64,000 nucleotides of DNA, from positions 1 to 64,000 of the forward strand of contig MPMV01000012.1 in the NCBI GenBank assembly GCA_002238685.1. The letters run 5' to 3'. Origin of the DNA: a bacterium EF100-94H03 bin56 (GTDB taxonomy: Bacteria; Pseudomonadota; Alphaproteobacteria; SP197). Position numbers and translations under genes: made by a program. The notes beneath the pieces were generated by a model. It ran no database searches and was not told the DNA's origin. It saw only the letters and a list, made by a program, of their open reading frames with translations. Below are positions 27,060 through 35,177 of this stretch, in pieces (position 1 is the first letter of the stretch; the number at the start of each line of letters is the position of its first letter).

Positions 27060-28240
27060 TCGGCGGCCTCCCTTTCGGAATTGTAGCTGGAGAGGTCGAT
27101 AATTCGCACGTAGTCCGAGCCGACATTGCTGCCTTCGTCGAAGGCGATCTCCCAGCCGTCGATAAGGACGGGATCCTGCGACAGTGCTGTTGCCAGAAAC
27201 ACCTCCCGGCTCATCTCGTCCGGCATTCGTTTGAGAACCTCGACCACAAAACGACCCAGGATGTAACCCTCCAGGCTCAATGGACTCGCGGCGACCTCCG
27301 CAATCTCCGGCTCAGCGTTCCGGTAAGCGTCGAGGGCGAGATGGAAGCGCCTCACCAGCGCGGTGCTTTCGTTGGCGATGTCCGGAGTGACTCTCGTCAG
27401 GAAGATCCGTTCTTTCGAGTAGTCCAGAGACGCTTCCAGGCGCTCGGTATCCACAAAGGACAGGAGGCCGAAGGCATAGTCGTTGCCAAGGGATCGCGTC
27501 GTGTTGATCACTTCAGCGGCAGGCGCGAGTGTTGTGGCCAGCAGCACGACGTCCAGATCGGCCTTTTCCATGACGAACACGGTCGAGTGAACTGCGTGGG
27601 AGTGCCGCGAATAGGCCGCCTTGGCGAGTATCGAGAAATCGAAGGTACTCAAGGTGTCTTGGTAGCTGGCTACCACGGTGTGACCGAACGAGTCGTCCTG
27701 ATGAATGATACCGAATCGCCGGGCATCCATGTTTTCGACAAAGTGCCCCACCAGGCTCTGTGTTTCCTCGGCGTACCCGGCGCGCAGGTTCACCACGTTC
27801 GGATACCGTCGGGTGTCTCTCAGGAATTCGGCCCCTGTGAGGTGACCGACGAAGGGCATCATGACCTTGCGGAAAACAGGCGCCATGCGCTCGGTCGTCG
27901 GCGTGCCGATTCCACCCAGGACGGCAAACACCTCATCGGTGGTGACGAACCGGTTCGCGTTGGCCGCCGCACGGTCCGGCTCGTAGCCGTCGTCCAGCGC
28001 CAGGAGCACCAGCTTCCTGCCGTTGATGCCACCACCGTCGCGGTTGAATTCGTGGAACGCTGCCAGGATGCCACTGCGGTACTGGGTGCCCGCATACCCG
28101 CAGGAGCCGCTGAAGCAACCGCTCTGGCCGAAGATGATGGAGTTCCCGGTTACGCCCGGTGCCGCTGCCGACGCATCAAACGTGGCCCCCGCCGTCAGCA
28201 CAAGGAAGAGGGCTGCAACACGGCTAGTGGTTGCCGTCAT
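27056..28240 (-). CDS. Periplasmic binding protein type 1 (LivJ-like) in the SPFH-permease cluster
   Basis: 394 residues with a signal peptide (AALFLVLTAGATFDASA) and a type 1 periplasmic-binding fold: SIIFGQSGCFSGSCGYAGTQ, FNRDGGGINGRKLVLLALDD and RFGIIHQDDSFGHTVV are the hallmarks of branched-chain amino-acid/amide sensors. No LIV permease or ATPase is nearby, so it may act as a sensor rather than a transport protein. The two cysteines in the ligand-proximal loop (CFSGSC) are unusual. The ATG at 28240 lies 17 bases inside the upstream SPFH gene; the downstream gene overlaps by 4 bases. Confidence 0.85.
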   Translation of the reverse strand: MTATTSRVAALFLVLTAGATFDASAAAPGVTGNSIIFGQSGCFSGSCGYAGTQYRSGILAAFHEFNRDGGGINGRKLVLLALDDGYEPDRAAANANRFVTTDEVFAVLGGIGTPTTERMAPVFRKVMMPFVGHLTGAEFLRDTRRYPNVVNLRAGYAEETQSLVGHFVENMDARRFGIIHQDDSFGHTVVASYQDTLSTFDFSILAKAAYSRHSHAVHSTVFVMEKADLDVVLLATTLAPAAEVINTTRSLGNDYAFGLLSFVDTERLEASLDYSKERIFLTRVTPDIANESTALVRRFHLALDAYRNAEPEIAEVAASPLSLEGYILGRFVVEVLKRMPDEMSREVFLATALSQDPVLIDGWEIAFDEGSNVGSDYVRIIDLSSYNSEREAAE

Positions 28241-29606
28241 CTTGTTTCTCTTCTGCCGGCGCGTGTTGCCCTTCCGATGATTCGGGCATCGTTGCCGTCG
28301 AAGATTCCCGCCCCTCTTGGACTTCTTCGCTTGTGTCGATGATCGTTTTCTCGACCATCGGCAACTCACTCTGTTCCACCTCCACCGCAACAGGCGTCGG
28401 TGTGACATGGCGATGGGAGAAGATGGAGAGATCGTCGAAGATCAGAGAACGCAGCTCGGCAGTCCCCAGATGATGTCGTTCACTCCTGGGAGAATGGAAG
28501 CGTCCGTCCAGGAGATAATTGTCCGACTGGACCGCCTCGAGTCCGTGTGCCCCTCTCTCGCTCGCCAGGGTAATCGAGGATGCCGTGCCAGGCAGGGTCC
28601 CCACGGGCGCCGCCGCCGCCACGCCGGGTACCTGGCCAACGCCGGGTACGAAACTCTCGATCATGTTGATGTCGATTGTCGAGACGTCGCCCGGATTCAC
28701 CTTTGCCAGCGTCGCATCCCGAAAGACTTCGCGCATTCTCTGCCAGTAGCGGGTTGTCGACACCGAGGAGGGCTCGTTTCGATATGCAGTCAGCAAGTCC
28801 ATGAATGCCTGCGCGCTGCTTGCGGCTTGCAACCGGCGTTCTCTCGCGCTGGCCCTGGCGGCAAGCACCACCGCTTCGGCCTGCCCCCTGCTGCGGGCCA
28901 GGAGCTGTTCTGCCCTCTGGTTGGCCTCGCTTATGGTCTCGATGCTCTCGGCGATCGCATCGCTCACATCGCGGAATGAGGCCACTGTTTCATCGATGGG
29001 CCGCAGACCCACGATATTGATCGCCAGCAGTTCGATACCGATGTCGTTGGCTTCCAGATAGGCCTTGGTTTCGTCGAACAGGCGTTTCTGAATGATATCG
29101 CGATTGTTGGTGAAGATGAGGTCGATGAAATTGTTGCTCATGTTGCCGACCAGGCGTTCCCGCACGATGAGAACAAGCACGGCATGCGGGTCGGCGGTCG
29201 CGTAGAGGTAGTTCTTCAGATTCCCGATCTTGTATTGCAGCGCCACATCCACCTCAAAGAGGTTCGTGTCGCCAGACAGGATCGAAAAATAGACGTTGCC
29301 GTTCTCATCCTGTGTCGCCACGTTCCGCCGGGTCACGCGCGTGACTTTCCGCACAAGGGCCCGTTCCATGATCGGAAACACGTAATGAAGGCCGGGATGA
29401 ACGTCTGCGTTCACCACCTTGCCAAACCGCGTGACGACCGCCTGTTCTTCCTTTTTCACGACGTATATGCCGTCTGTCAGTCCGACGAGCACGGCAAGAA
29501 CCACGAGCGACACGAACAACGGCACCCGGCGTTCACGCACCCAGTCGAAGCTCGAGTGGATGACGCGTGTGCTCCAGGGGAGCGTTTCGGAAGTGGTGTC
29601 AGACAT
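28224..29606 (-). CDS. SPFH-domain membrane protein, HflK-like
   Basis: 460 residues: cytoplasmic N-terminus, one membrane helix at about 29-49, then an SPFH/band-7 domain (YVVKKEEQAVVTRFGKVVNA, HPGLHYVFPIMERALVRKV) and a helical coiled region rich in Ala/Glu/Arg (EANQRAEQLLARSRGQAEAV). The ~130-residue C-terminal tail is low in homology, proline/glycine-rich and ends acidic. HflK/HflC form a membrane cage around the FtsH protease in other bacteria; no ftsH is linked here. It starts 12 bases after the HflC-like gene and overlaps the binding-protein start by 17 bases. Confidence 0.88.
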   Translation of the reverse strand: MSDTTSETLPWSTRVIHSSFDWVRERRVPLFVSLVVLAVLVGLTDGIYVVKKEEQAVVTRFGKVVNADVHPGLHYVFPIMERALVRKVTRVTRRNVATQDENGNVYFSILSGDTNLFEVDVALQYKIGNLKNYLYATADPHAVLVLIVRERLVGNMSNNFIDLIFTNNRDIIQKRLFDETKAYLEANDIGIELLAINIVGLRPIDETVASFRDVSDAIAESIETISEANQRAEQLLARSRGQAEAVVLAARASARERRLQAASSAQAFMDLLTAYRNEPSSVSTTRYWQRMREVFRDATLAKVNPGDVSTIDINMIESFVPGVGQVPGVAAAAPVGTLPGTASSITLASERGAHGLEAVQSDNYLLDGRFHSPRSERHHLGTAELRSLIFDDLSIFSHRHVTPTPVAVEVEQSELPMVEKTIIDTSEEVQEGRESSTATMPESSEGQHAPAEEKQDDGNH

Positions 29607-29618
29607 GAATGCGACCCA

Positions 29619-30515
29619 TTACTCCGGTGCCGGCAACATCCCGTCACCGTCGAGATACCTGAACAACTCGCTGTCGGCGGGGAGTATCAGCGTCGTGTTC
29701 CTGTCGATGATCGCATCGTAGCTGTCGAGCGCCCGAATGAACTTGTAGAAATCCGGGTCTTCACTGTACGCGGCGGCAAGCGTGGTCATTGCTTCGGCTT
29801 CGGCCTCTCCAAGAATGATGGTGGCTTCGGCATGGGCGGTGGCCATGAGTTTCTCGTGCTCATGGATGGCGAATGCCTCGATGCGTATGGCCTGTTCTTC
29901 TCCCTCGCTGCGGTAGCGGGCGGCAATTCGGGCGCGTTCGGAGATCATCCGCTGAATGACGCTGGGTCGGTTTTCCGGCGGCAGGGTGTACTCGACAATG
30001 CCGACCTTCATGACGTCTATGCCATAGTCCCCGGCGATCGGCTTGACCAGATCGAGGATCTCGCCGGAAATCAGTGAGACGTCCTGATGTTCCAGGCCGA
30101 TGCTCACGAACACTTCCCGGGGTTTGTTGCTGACCACGATGCCTGCGCTTGATCGATAGAGATCGCTGAGCCGCTCGACGGCCCTGACCTCGGTTCTGAT
30201 CGATTTCACGTAGCGAATTGGGTCCACGACGCGCCACAACAGGTAGCCGTCGACCAGGACGTTCTTCTGGTCTTCGGTGATGAACTCCTGGCTGAGGTTT
30301 GTGAGCGGATGTATGCGACGGTCCACCTTGTAGACCTTCGAGACCGGCCACGGGAACTTGAAATGCAGGCCCGGTTCCTTCACCGGTGGTGCGATCTTGC
30401 CGAAATGGGTGAGGACGCCTTGCTCCGATTCATCAACGGTGTAGATGCTGTCGTAGACCAGGATGGCGAGCAGCAGGACGACAATGACGCTCACAATTCG
30501 TCTGCCTCTGGTCAT
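29619..30515 (-). CDS. SPFH-domain membrane protein, HflC-like
   Basis: 298 residues. One N-terminal membrane helix (about 8-24), then the SPFH domain: YTVDESEQGVLTHFGKIAPP, EPGLHFKFPWP, VDGYLLWRVVDPIRYVKSI. The helical region reads RARIAARYRSEGEEQAIRIE and carries on to HAEATIILGEAEAEAMT, as in HflC. It lies between the permease-SPFH fusion and the HflK-like gene. The pairing of an HflC- with an HflK-type protein suggests a hetero-oligomeric cage as in HflKC. This is a second, dedicated set if the genome also has canonical hflKC; I cannot see that. Confidence 0.9.
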   Translation of the reverse strand: MTRGRRIVSVIVVLLLAILVYDSIYTVDESEQGVLTHFGKIAPPVKEPGLHFKFPWPVSKVYKVDRRIHPLTNLSQEFITEDQKNVLVDGYLLWRVVDPIRYVKSIRTEVRAVERLSDLYRSSAGIVVSNKPREVFVSIGLEHQDVSLISGEILDLVKPIAGDYGIDVMKVGIVEYTLPPENRPSVIQRMISERARIAARYRSEGEEQAIRIEAFAIHEHEKLMATAHAEATIILGEAEAEAMTTLAAAYSEDPDFYKFIRALDSYDAIIDRNTTLILPADSELFRYLDGDGMLPAPE

Positions 30516-30576
30516 AGCGAGTCTCCTACAATTCCGGTTGCGGACATTCCCCGACGGAAGCGTGGGGGATGCCGTC

Positions 30577-32850
30577 TCAGTGGTGAGGCGCCATTGGCGT
30601 GGCGCCGTTCGATGACTTCCACAAGGCTACCTTGTTCAGTGTTTCTTCGCTCGGGACGATGATCTTGTTCCGGCCGGCAAGGGAGGTTTCCAGCTTCTCT
30701 CGCCAGAGCATGTTGTGAAGGACACCCGGCGTCAGACGAACCACGCCGGCGATCAGGCGAATGGCGTCGCTTTCCGCCCTAGAGGTGATGGTCCTTCGTG
30801 CCGCTTCGCCCTTGGCCTGCTCGAGTTCATAGGCCGCGTTGCCATGCGCCCGGGGAATCAACATGACCAGCAGGCGCTGGGCATTGACGATGATGCGCTC
30901 CCTGTCGTCCTGGGAACTCGAAACCTCCCTGAAGGCGCTCAACGTGGCATCGATGGGCTGTGCGGAAAGCAGGTTCACCTTGACGAGTTCGATGGTGTCG
31001 AGCACTTCGCTATCTCCGCCCAAAGCACGATTCTCGAAGACATTCGCGATGTGGGTTTGCAAGGCCTCACGCTCCACGTTCAGCAGGTCGTCCAGGGTTC
31101 GCCCGGCTACGAACTTGCGGAGCTCCTTGCGCACATTGTCGGCGACGGCCTGTTCAGGGGTCGCGATCATATAGTGATAGGTGTAGGGGTCGCTTACCCG
31201 GTACTGCACGTTCACCGACATGGTCATGAGATTGACATCGCCGGTGAGATACTCGTATCCGTCACCGCTGGTGATGGACTTCACTTCGCTGACCGGCCAC
31301 TTGTCAGCCCTGGCGAAGGGTTGCGGTGCAAGATAATGCAGGCCCGGCGGCAGATCCCGCCACACGACCGCGCCAAAGAGGCGTCCGTAGCCGACCTCGC
31401 CAGGCTGCACGACAGTGAAACCGCTCAACAGGAATGCGGCGACGAGTGTCAGCCAGACGGTGATTCCCGCGGGAGTACGCGGGTTGACGGTCCCTGTGAC
31501 GGGCGCGTTGCGGGTAACACGGGACCACCATGTCTTGAGGGGCGCCGAAAGCGGGCGAAGGTTTGAAAGCAGGTCCTGGTATCCGCTCTTCAACGCTCCT
31601 GCGCGAAATCGCCAGATGATGAGTGCGATGAGTCCGATGGCGCCGCCCCACTGCAAGATCATGATCGCCGGCGAGTCGGACGCCTCCAGGTTCACGGACA
31701 GCGAAAGGCCGAATGCGATCAGAAGGAGATCGATAGCGATGCCCAGCGCTACCGTGACCGCAACCACCGAGCCGACGTACACGGAAGCGAAGCGCACACC
31801 AAACTGGCTTACGATAATGGCAATCGTTCCGGTGTTGGTGGCAGGACCGGTCATCAGGAAGATGAGGGCCGCGCCGGGACTGAATCCCTTGGCGACCAGG
31901 GCCGCTGCGATCGGTGTGCTGGCAGAGGCGCAGATGTAGAGCGGGATACCCACCAACACCATGACGGGATACGATATCCAGCGGGCGTACTCATAGGCCA
32001 TGAGGTCGCTGGGTATTGCCAGGTAGATGACACCACCGAGCGCGACACCGACCAGCAGGGCGAACAGAATGTCGTCGGCGACGTCGACGAAGCCGTAACG
32101 CAGGATGTGTCGACAGACGGTCGCGAACGTGACGCCCCCGAGGTTCCGCTCCGTCGTGGAACTCGGGGGAGGCGTAACCTGGGAAGGCGCGAGGAACTCG
32201 CGGTAGAACTCAGGCTTGATCCATGTCGTGGTGCGGATTTGCCCCACGCTCTCGCCCAGGCGGCGCAGCCAGACCAGGAAGAAGCCCTTGAGTTCGCTCG
32301 CACTCACATAGCAGTCGTCGGCGCCCGGTATGAGTGGTTCGTGGCTGTGGCTGTGATCATGGCTGTGACCGTGACCGTGGCTGTGACCGTGGTGGTCATG
32401 ACTCTCGTCTTCCGCAACTGTTTCGTCCGTGTCGCGATCGCGGATCAACCCGATGCAGAAGATGCCGGCCACCACACCCGTGACGAAGCTGACAACGGGT
32501 CTCACGATTGCAGGGATGAAGCCGAAGAATGCCTGGGTGACCAGAATCGAGTCCACTCCGGTCTCCGGAGCGGTGATCAGGAAGGACATGCACGATGAAC
32601 GGGACGCTCCCTTGCGGCGCATCTCGGCCACGACCGGCACCACTGAACAACTGCAGAGCGGCATCGGCACACCGATGGCCGCGCTGGAAGAAACCGATTT
32701 GAGGCTGTCCGCCTGCAGCCACTTGAGCACGGCCTCGCGCGATATGAACACATGGATCAATCCCGCCAGAAACAGGCCAAGCAGGAGCATCGGCGCCAGA
32801 ACGAGAAACGACGACCACAGGAAATCGAAGAACAGGGTCAACTGATCCAT
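30577..32850 (-). CDS. Fusion: SO_0444/ArsP-type metal permease with C-terminal SPFH (HflK-like) domain
   Basis: 757 residues. The first ~420 form a two-repeat permease with the family motif PLCSCSVVPVVAEMRRKGAS (65-84, with a CSCS signature) and the second-half SASTPIAAALVAKGFSPGAA and FLMTGPATNTG (308-341). Between the halves is a histidine-rich cytoplasmic or periplasmic loop (HDHHGHSHGHGHSHDHSHSH, 151-170), typical of Zn/Cu/Ni handling. A further helix at about 462-482 leads into a full SPFH domain (GFTVVQPGEVGYGRLFG ... PPGLHYLAPQPF) and its helical arm to ~720. SO_0444 relatives are proposed Cu/Zn effluxers. The fusion ties the permease covalently to an SPFH scaffold. It starts 170 bases after znuA. 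Confidence 0.9.
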   Translation of the reverse strand: MDQLTLFFDFLWSSFLVLAPMLLLGLFLAGLIHVFISREAVLKWLQADSLKSVSSSAAIGVPMPLCSCSVVPVVAEMRRKGASRSSCMSFLITAPETGVDSILVTQAFFGFIPAIVRPVVSFVTGVVAGIFCIGLIRDRDTDETVAEDESHDHHGHSHGHGHSHDHSHSHEPLIPGADDCYVSASELKGFFLVWLRRLGESVGQIRTTTWIKPEFYREFLAPSQVTPPPSSTTERNLGGVTFATVCRHILRYGFVDVADDILFALLVGVALGGVIYLAIPSDLMAYEYARWISYPVMVLVGIPLYICASASTPIAAALVAKGFSPGAALIFLMTGPATNTGTIAIIVSQFGVRFASVYVGSVVAVTVALGIAIDLLLIAFGLSLSVNLEASDSPAIMILQWGGAIGLIALIIWRFRAGALKSGYQDLLSNLRPLSAPLKTWWSRVTRNAPVTGTVNPRTPAGITVWLTLVAAFLLSGFTVVQPGEVGYGRLFGAVVWRDLPPGLHYLAPQPFARADKWPVSEVKSITSGDGYEYLTGDVNLMTMSVNVQYRVSDPYTYHYMIATPEQAVADNVRKELRKFVAGRTLDDLLNVEREALQTHIANVFENRALGGDSEVLDTIELVKVNLLSAQPIDATLSAFREVSSSQDDRERIIVNAQRLLVMLIPRAHGNAAYELEQAKGEAARRTITSRAESDAIRLIAGVVRLTPGVLHNMLWREKLETSLAGRNKIIVPSEETLNKVALWKSSNGATPMAPHH

Positions 32851-32880
32851 GACAGTGTGCCGTCCAGCGGCTTCCGATGC

Positions 32881-33039
32881 CTAAACCGTCTCCGAAAGTG
32901 GAGGATAAGTCAACGTCATCCAATGGGCTTCATGTGACTGCGTATCCTCCCTGACGCCGAAATTTCGGGCCATCGCGCAATGGCCGCAGGCGTCGGAGCA
33001 ACCGATGCCCGCCACCGGAATCACGCATCGTCCAGACAT
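32881..33039 (-). CDS. Possible Cys-rich mini-protein between znuA and the permease fusion
   Basis: A 52-codon frame starts with an ATG inside the last codons of znuA (19-base overlap) and ends 30 bases before the permease gene. It encodes a C-x-x-x-C-x-x-C cluster (GIGCSDACGHCAMARNF) and several His residues downstream. Position and metal-ligand content make it suggestive. There is no clear ribosome site and I know no family for it, so it may be chance. Confidence 0.3.
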   Translation of the reverse strand: MSGRCVIPVAGIGCSDACGHCAMARNFGVREDTQSHEAHWMTLTYPPLSETV

Positions 33040-34013
33040 CCGGCGATGGCGTCGCCCAGGGAGCGCATCATCTCGAACCACGCGTCCGGACCGGGTTCGA
33101 AATCGACACCGATCGGGTCGAGCTCCGCAATTCGCACCGTCGTTCCCTCGGTCAGGGTCTGCACAAGATCCGGTGGAAACTGGGGCTCGATGAAGACACA
33201 ACGGATATCGTGTTCGACAAGGGCGGCGCGCAGTTCGACGAGTCGCTTCGTGCCGGGCGGGCGGCCCGGATCGACGGCGACGGCGCCCACACTGTTGAGA
33301 CCGAATGCATGTTCGAAATACTGATAACCGTCGTGGAACACGACGAACGCGCGCTGTTTCACCGGCTCCAGTTGCTCCATGATCGACATTTCCAGCGAGG
33401 CGATGCGCTCCACCATCGCATCGGCGTTGCTGCGATAGATCTCGGCGCGGCCAGGGTCGGAGCGGATGAGCGCGTCGGCTGTGACTTCGACAATGCGGCT
33501 GGCGTTTCCGGGATCGAGCCAGATGTGCATGTCGAACTCGCCGTGTTCGTGGCCGTGATCGTCATGCTCGTCGACGTGTGCTTCCTTGTCTTCGTCGTGC
33601 TCGTCGGGCCACAGTCCGCCCTCGCGAGTGGGCAACAACTCCATCCTTGCCACTTCGTGCAAGGTGATGAGTTCGGCGTCGGCCCCGAGGTTCTCGATGG
33701 CGCGCTCAAGGAACATTTCCATGTTCTCGCCGATCCACACAATGAGATCCGCCGTGTTCAGCGCCTGCGCCTCGGACGGGCGCATCTGGTAGGTATGGGG
33801 TGATGCCGCGCCCGTGACCATCAGCCCGGGTTCACCGGTCTCTCCCATCACGCCGGAGACGAGGGAATGGACCGGCTTGATACTCACGATGACATCCGTG
33901 GCCTGCGCATGAGGCGCGGAAACGAAGGCAAGGGCGCACAGCGCGGCAAGGACCGCAACTTTGCGCACGGCCAGCGACCGCGCGGAACCCAAAAGGCACA
34001 TGAAACCCCGCAT
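33021..34013 (-). CDS. znuA: Periplasmic zinc-binding protein of the zinc ABC importer
   Basis: 330 residues. A signal peptide (VAVLAALCALAFVSAPHAQA) precedes a cluster A-I binding protein with zinc-ligand histidines in KPVHSLVSG (49), SPHTYQMRPS (73) and EFDMHIWLDP (163), and an acidic end-strand ligand region. The charged His/Asp loop at about 137-158 (DEHDDHGHEHGE) is the hallmark of ZnuA rather than manganese proteins. The ATG at 34013 is chosen because CCGGAGA lies 7 bases upstream; longer in-frame starts lack this. It is separated from its znuCB partners by the SPFH-permease cluster. Confidence 0.95.
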   Translation of the reverse strand: MRGFMCLLGSARSLAVRKVAVLAALCALAFVSAPHAQATDVIVSIKPVHSLVSGVMGETGEPGLMVTGAASPHTYQMRPSEAQALNTADLIVWIGENMEMFLERAIENLGADAELITLHEVARMELLPTREGGLWPDEHDEDKEAHVDEHDDHGHEHGEFDMHIWLDPGNASRIVEVTADALIRSDPGRAEIYRSNADAMVERIASLEMSIMEQLEPVKQRAFVVFHDGYQYFEHAFGLNSVGAVAVDPGRPPGTKRLVELRAALVEHDIRCVFIEPQFPPDLVQTLTEGTTVRIAELDPIGVDFEPGPDAWFEMMRSLGDAIAGCLDDA

Positions 34014-34493
34014 GATATGTCTCCGGTTGGAATTGCAGGACGAGAGCCCTGCAGGGTCGTTTTCCGGCAATCCCCTGGCGATGTCTGCCCCTCTGGCTTC
34101 TCCGTACAGGTCAGAAATCACAGGGTCCCGTCGTTTGAGGCCTCCACCTCGGCCACGGTCACCGTCCTCCCCCGCTCGGGAAATCCGAACACCGCACGCC
34201 GGTTGTCGGACTCTTCATCGACGACCGCTCAAGTGTCGCATCCATCGATGCTCTACTCGTGCCTGTCGTTGAGCTCTCTCCGGCCACCGTTGCAACAGGG
34301 TAATATACAGGGGGCATCTTGCAAGACCCCCACGGCCGCCCCTGTCTGCATTGGAACCGGCTGACCTGCGCGACAAGGCACTCCACCGGCGCATGTCCCG
34401 ACAACACTACGAAGCTGGCCGAAAACTCTTCCATTGCCCCGGATCCCCGATCCGTCCGAACGTGTGTAATGCGGAGGACGGAACCAGGCTCTG
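34014..34493. other. Region upstream of znuA, no gene seen
   Basis: 480 bases between the GPP34-like gene and znuA with no family-like coding sequence. A short AT-rich motif GGTAATATACAGG at 34299-34311 stands out in this GC-rich sequence and could belong to a promoter or Zur-type site. It lacks convincing dyad symmetry. Confidence 0.35.
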
Positions 34494-35177
34494 TTATCCG
34501 TTGCCGGAACTCTTGGACGAAATGGCGGAGGACGGACCGTGACTGAACCTTCCGGCGGCGGGCTGGATGGCCAGGTCGAGCGCGGTCAGGAAGGTCCGGC
34601 CGATCAGTTCCAGCTTTCGCACCAGGCCGATGCGTTCGGAAACCCCGGCCAGCTCGTCCGCAGACAGGACATGGCCGATCAGTCCGCAACCGTCTGCCAG
34701 AGTGACGATCACGATGTCCCTCGGGTCGGGAATCGTGTCTGTCAGGAGTACGTCCCGGATCCGCCCGAACAGCCCGCGCTCGACCGCTGCATTCGCGAGC
34801 GTGTAGTGCCGTGCCCCGAATATCCTGAGGAAGCGGTCGTCGCTCACATTCAGGACGCCGTTATCGACCAGCCGTGTCAGTGCGGTTTCGCGAATCGCGT
34901 CGGCATGGTGGGTCGCATGCTCCACCCAGTAGAGCGCGTCATGGGTCTGGTCGGCTTGCGCGATCTCGACGAGTATTGGATCAAGAAGAGGATCGCCGAC
35001 CGGCGCCGCATCGATCAGGAACAGCCGCTCGGCATCGGTGTCGATGCGGTTCTCCAAAGCGAGGTCCATCAGGACCGCCCCACCCAGAGCGTAACGGACC
35101 AGCCATTCCGGGGCCCGCGACAGTGCTCCGTCCTCATCGCGGAGCAGGAGAAGGAACTCCTCGGCAAGTCTCATCAT
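34494..35177 (-). CDS. GPP34 (GOLPH3/Vps74-like) protein
   Basis: 227 residues. It opens MMRLAEEFLLLLRDEDGAL, the typical start of the GPP34 fold, followed by LVRYALGGAVLMDLALENRI and a C-terminal VRKLELIGRTFLTALDLAI helix. In eukaryotes GOLPH3/Vps74 binds phosphatidylinositol-4-phosphate at the Golgi; bacterial relatives are mostly actinobacterial and their role is unknown. The start overlaps the Pit transporter stop by 4 bases (ATGATGA), so the two proteins are co-translated. The extension upstream of 35177 is rejected because it lies within the transporter gene. Confidence 0.82.
   Translation of the reverse strand: MMRLAEEFLLLLRDEDGALSRAPEWLVRYALGGAVLMDLALENRIDTDAERLFLIDAAPVGDPLLDPILVEIAQADQTHDALYWVEHATHHADAIRETALTRLVDNGVLNVSDDRFLRIFGARHYTLANAAVERGLFGRIRDVLLTDTIPDPRDIVIVTLADGCGLIGHVLSADELAGVSERIGLVRKLELIGRTFLTALDLAIQPAAGRFSHGPSSAISSKSSGNG

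Noticed and set aside
34299-34311. AT-rich GGTAATATACAGG as a Zur box for znuA
   Set aside because: Only half of the expected TGTTATA-type palindrome can be traced, and no second copy lies near znuC. Not called as a site.
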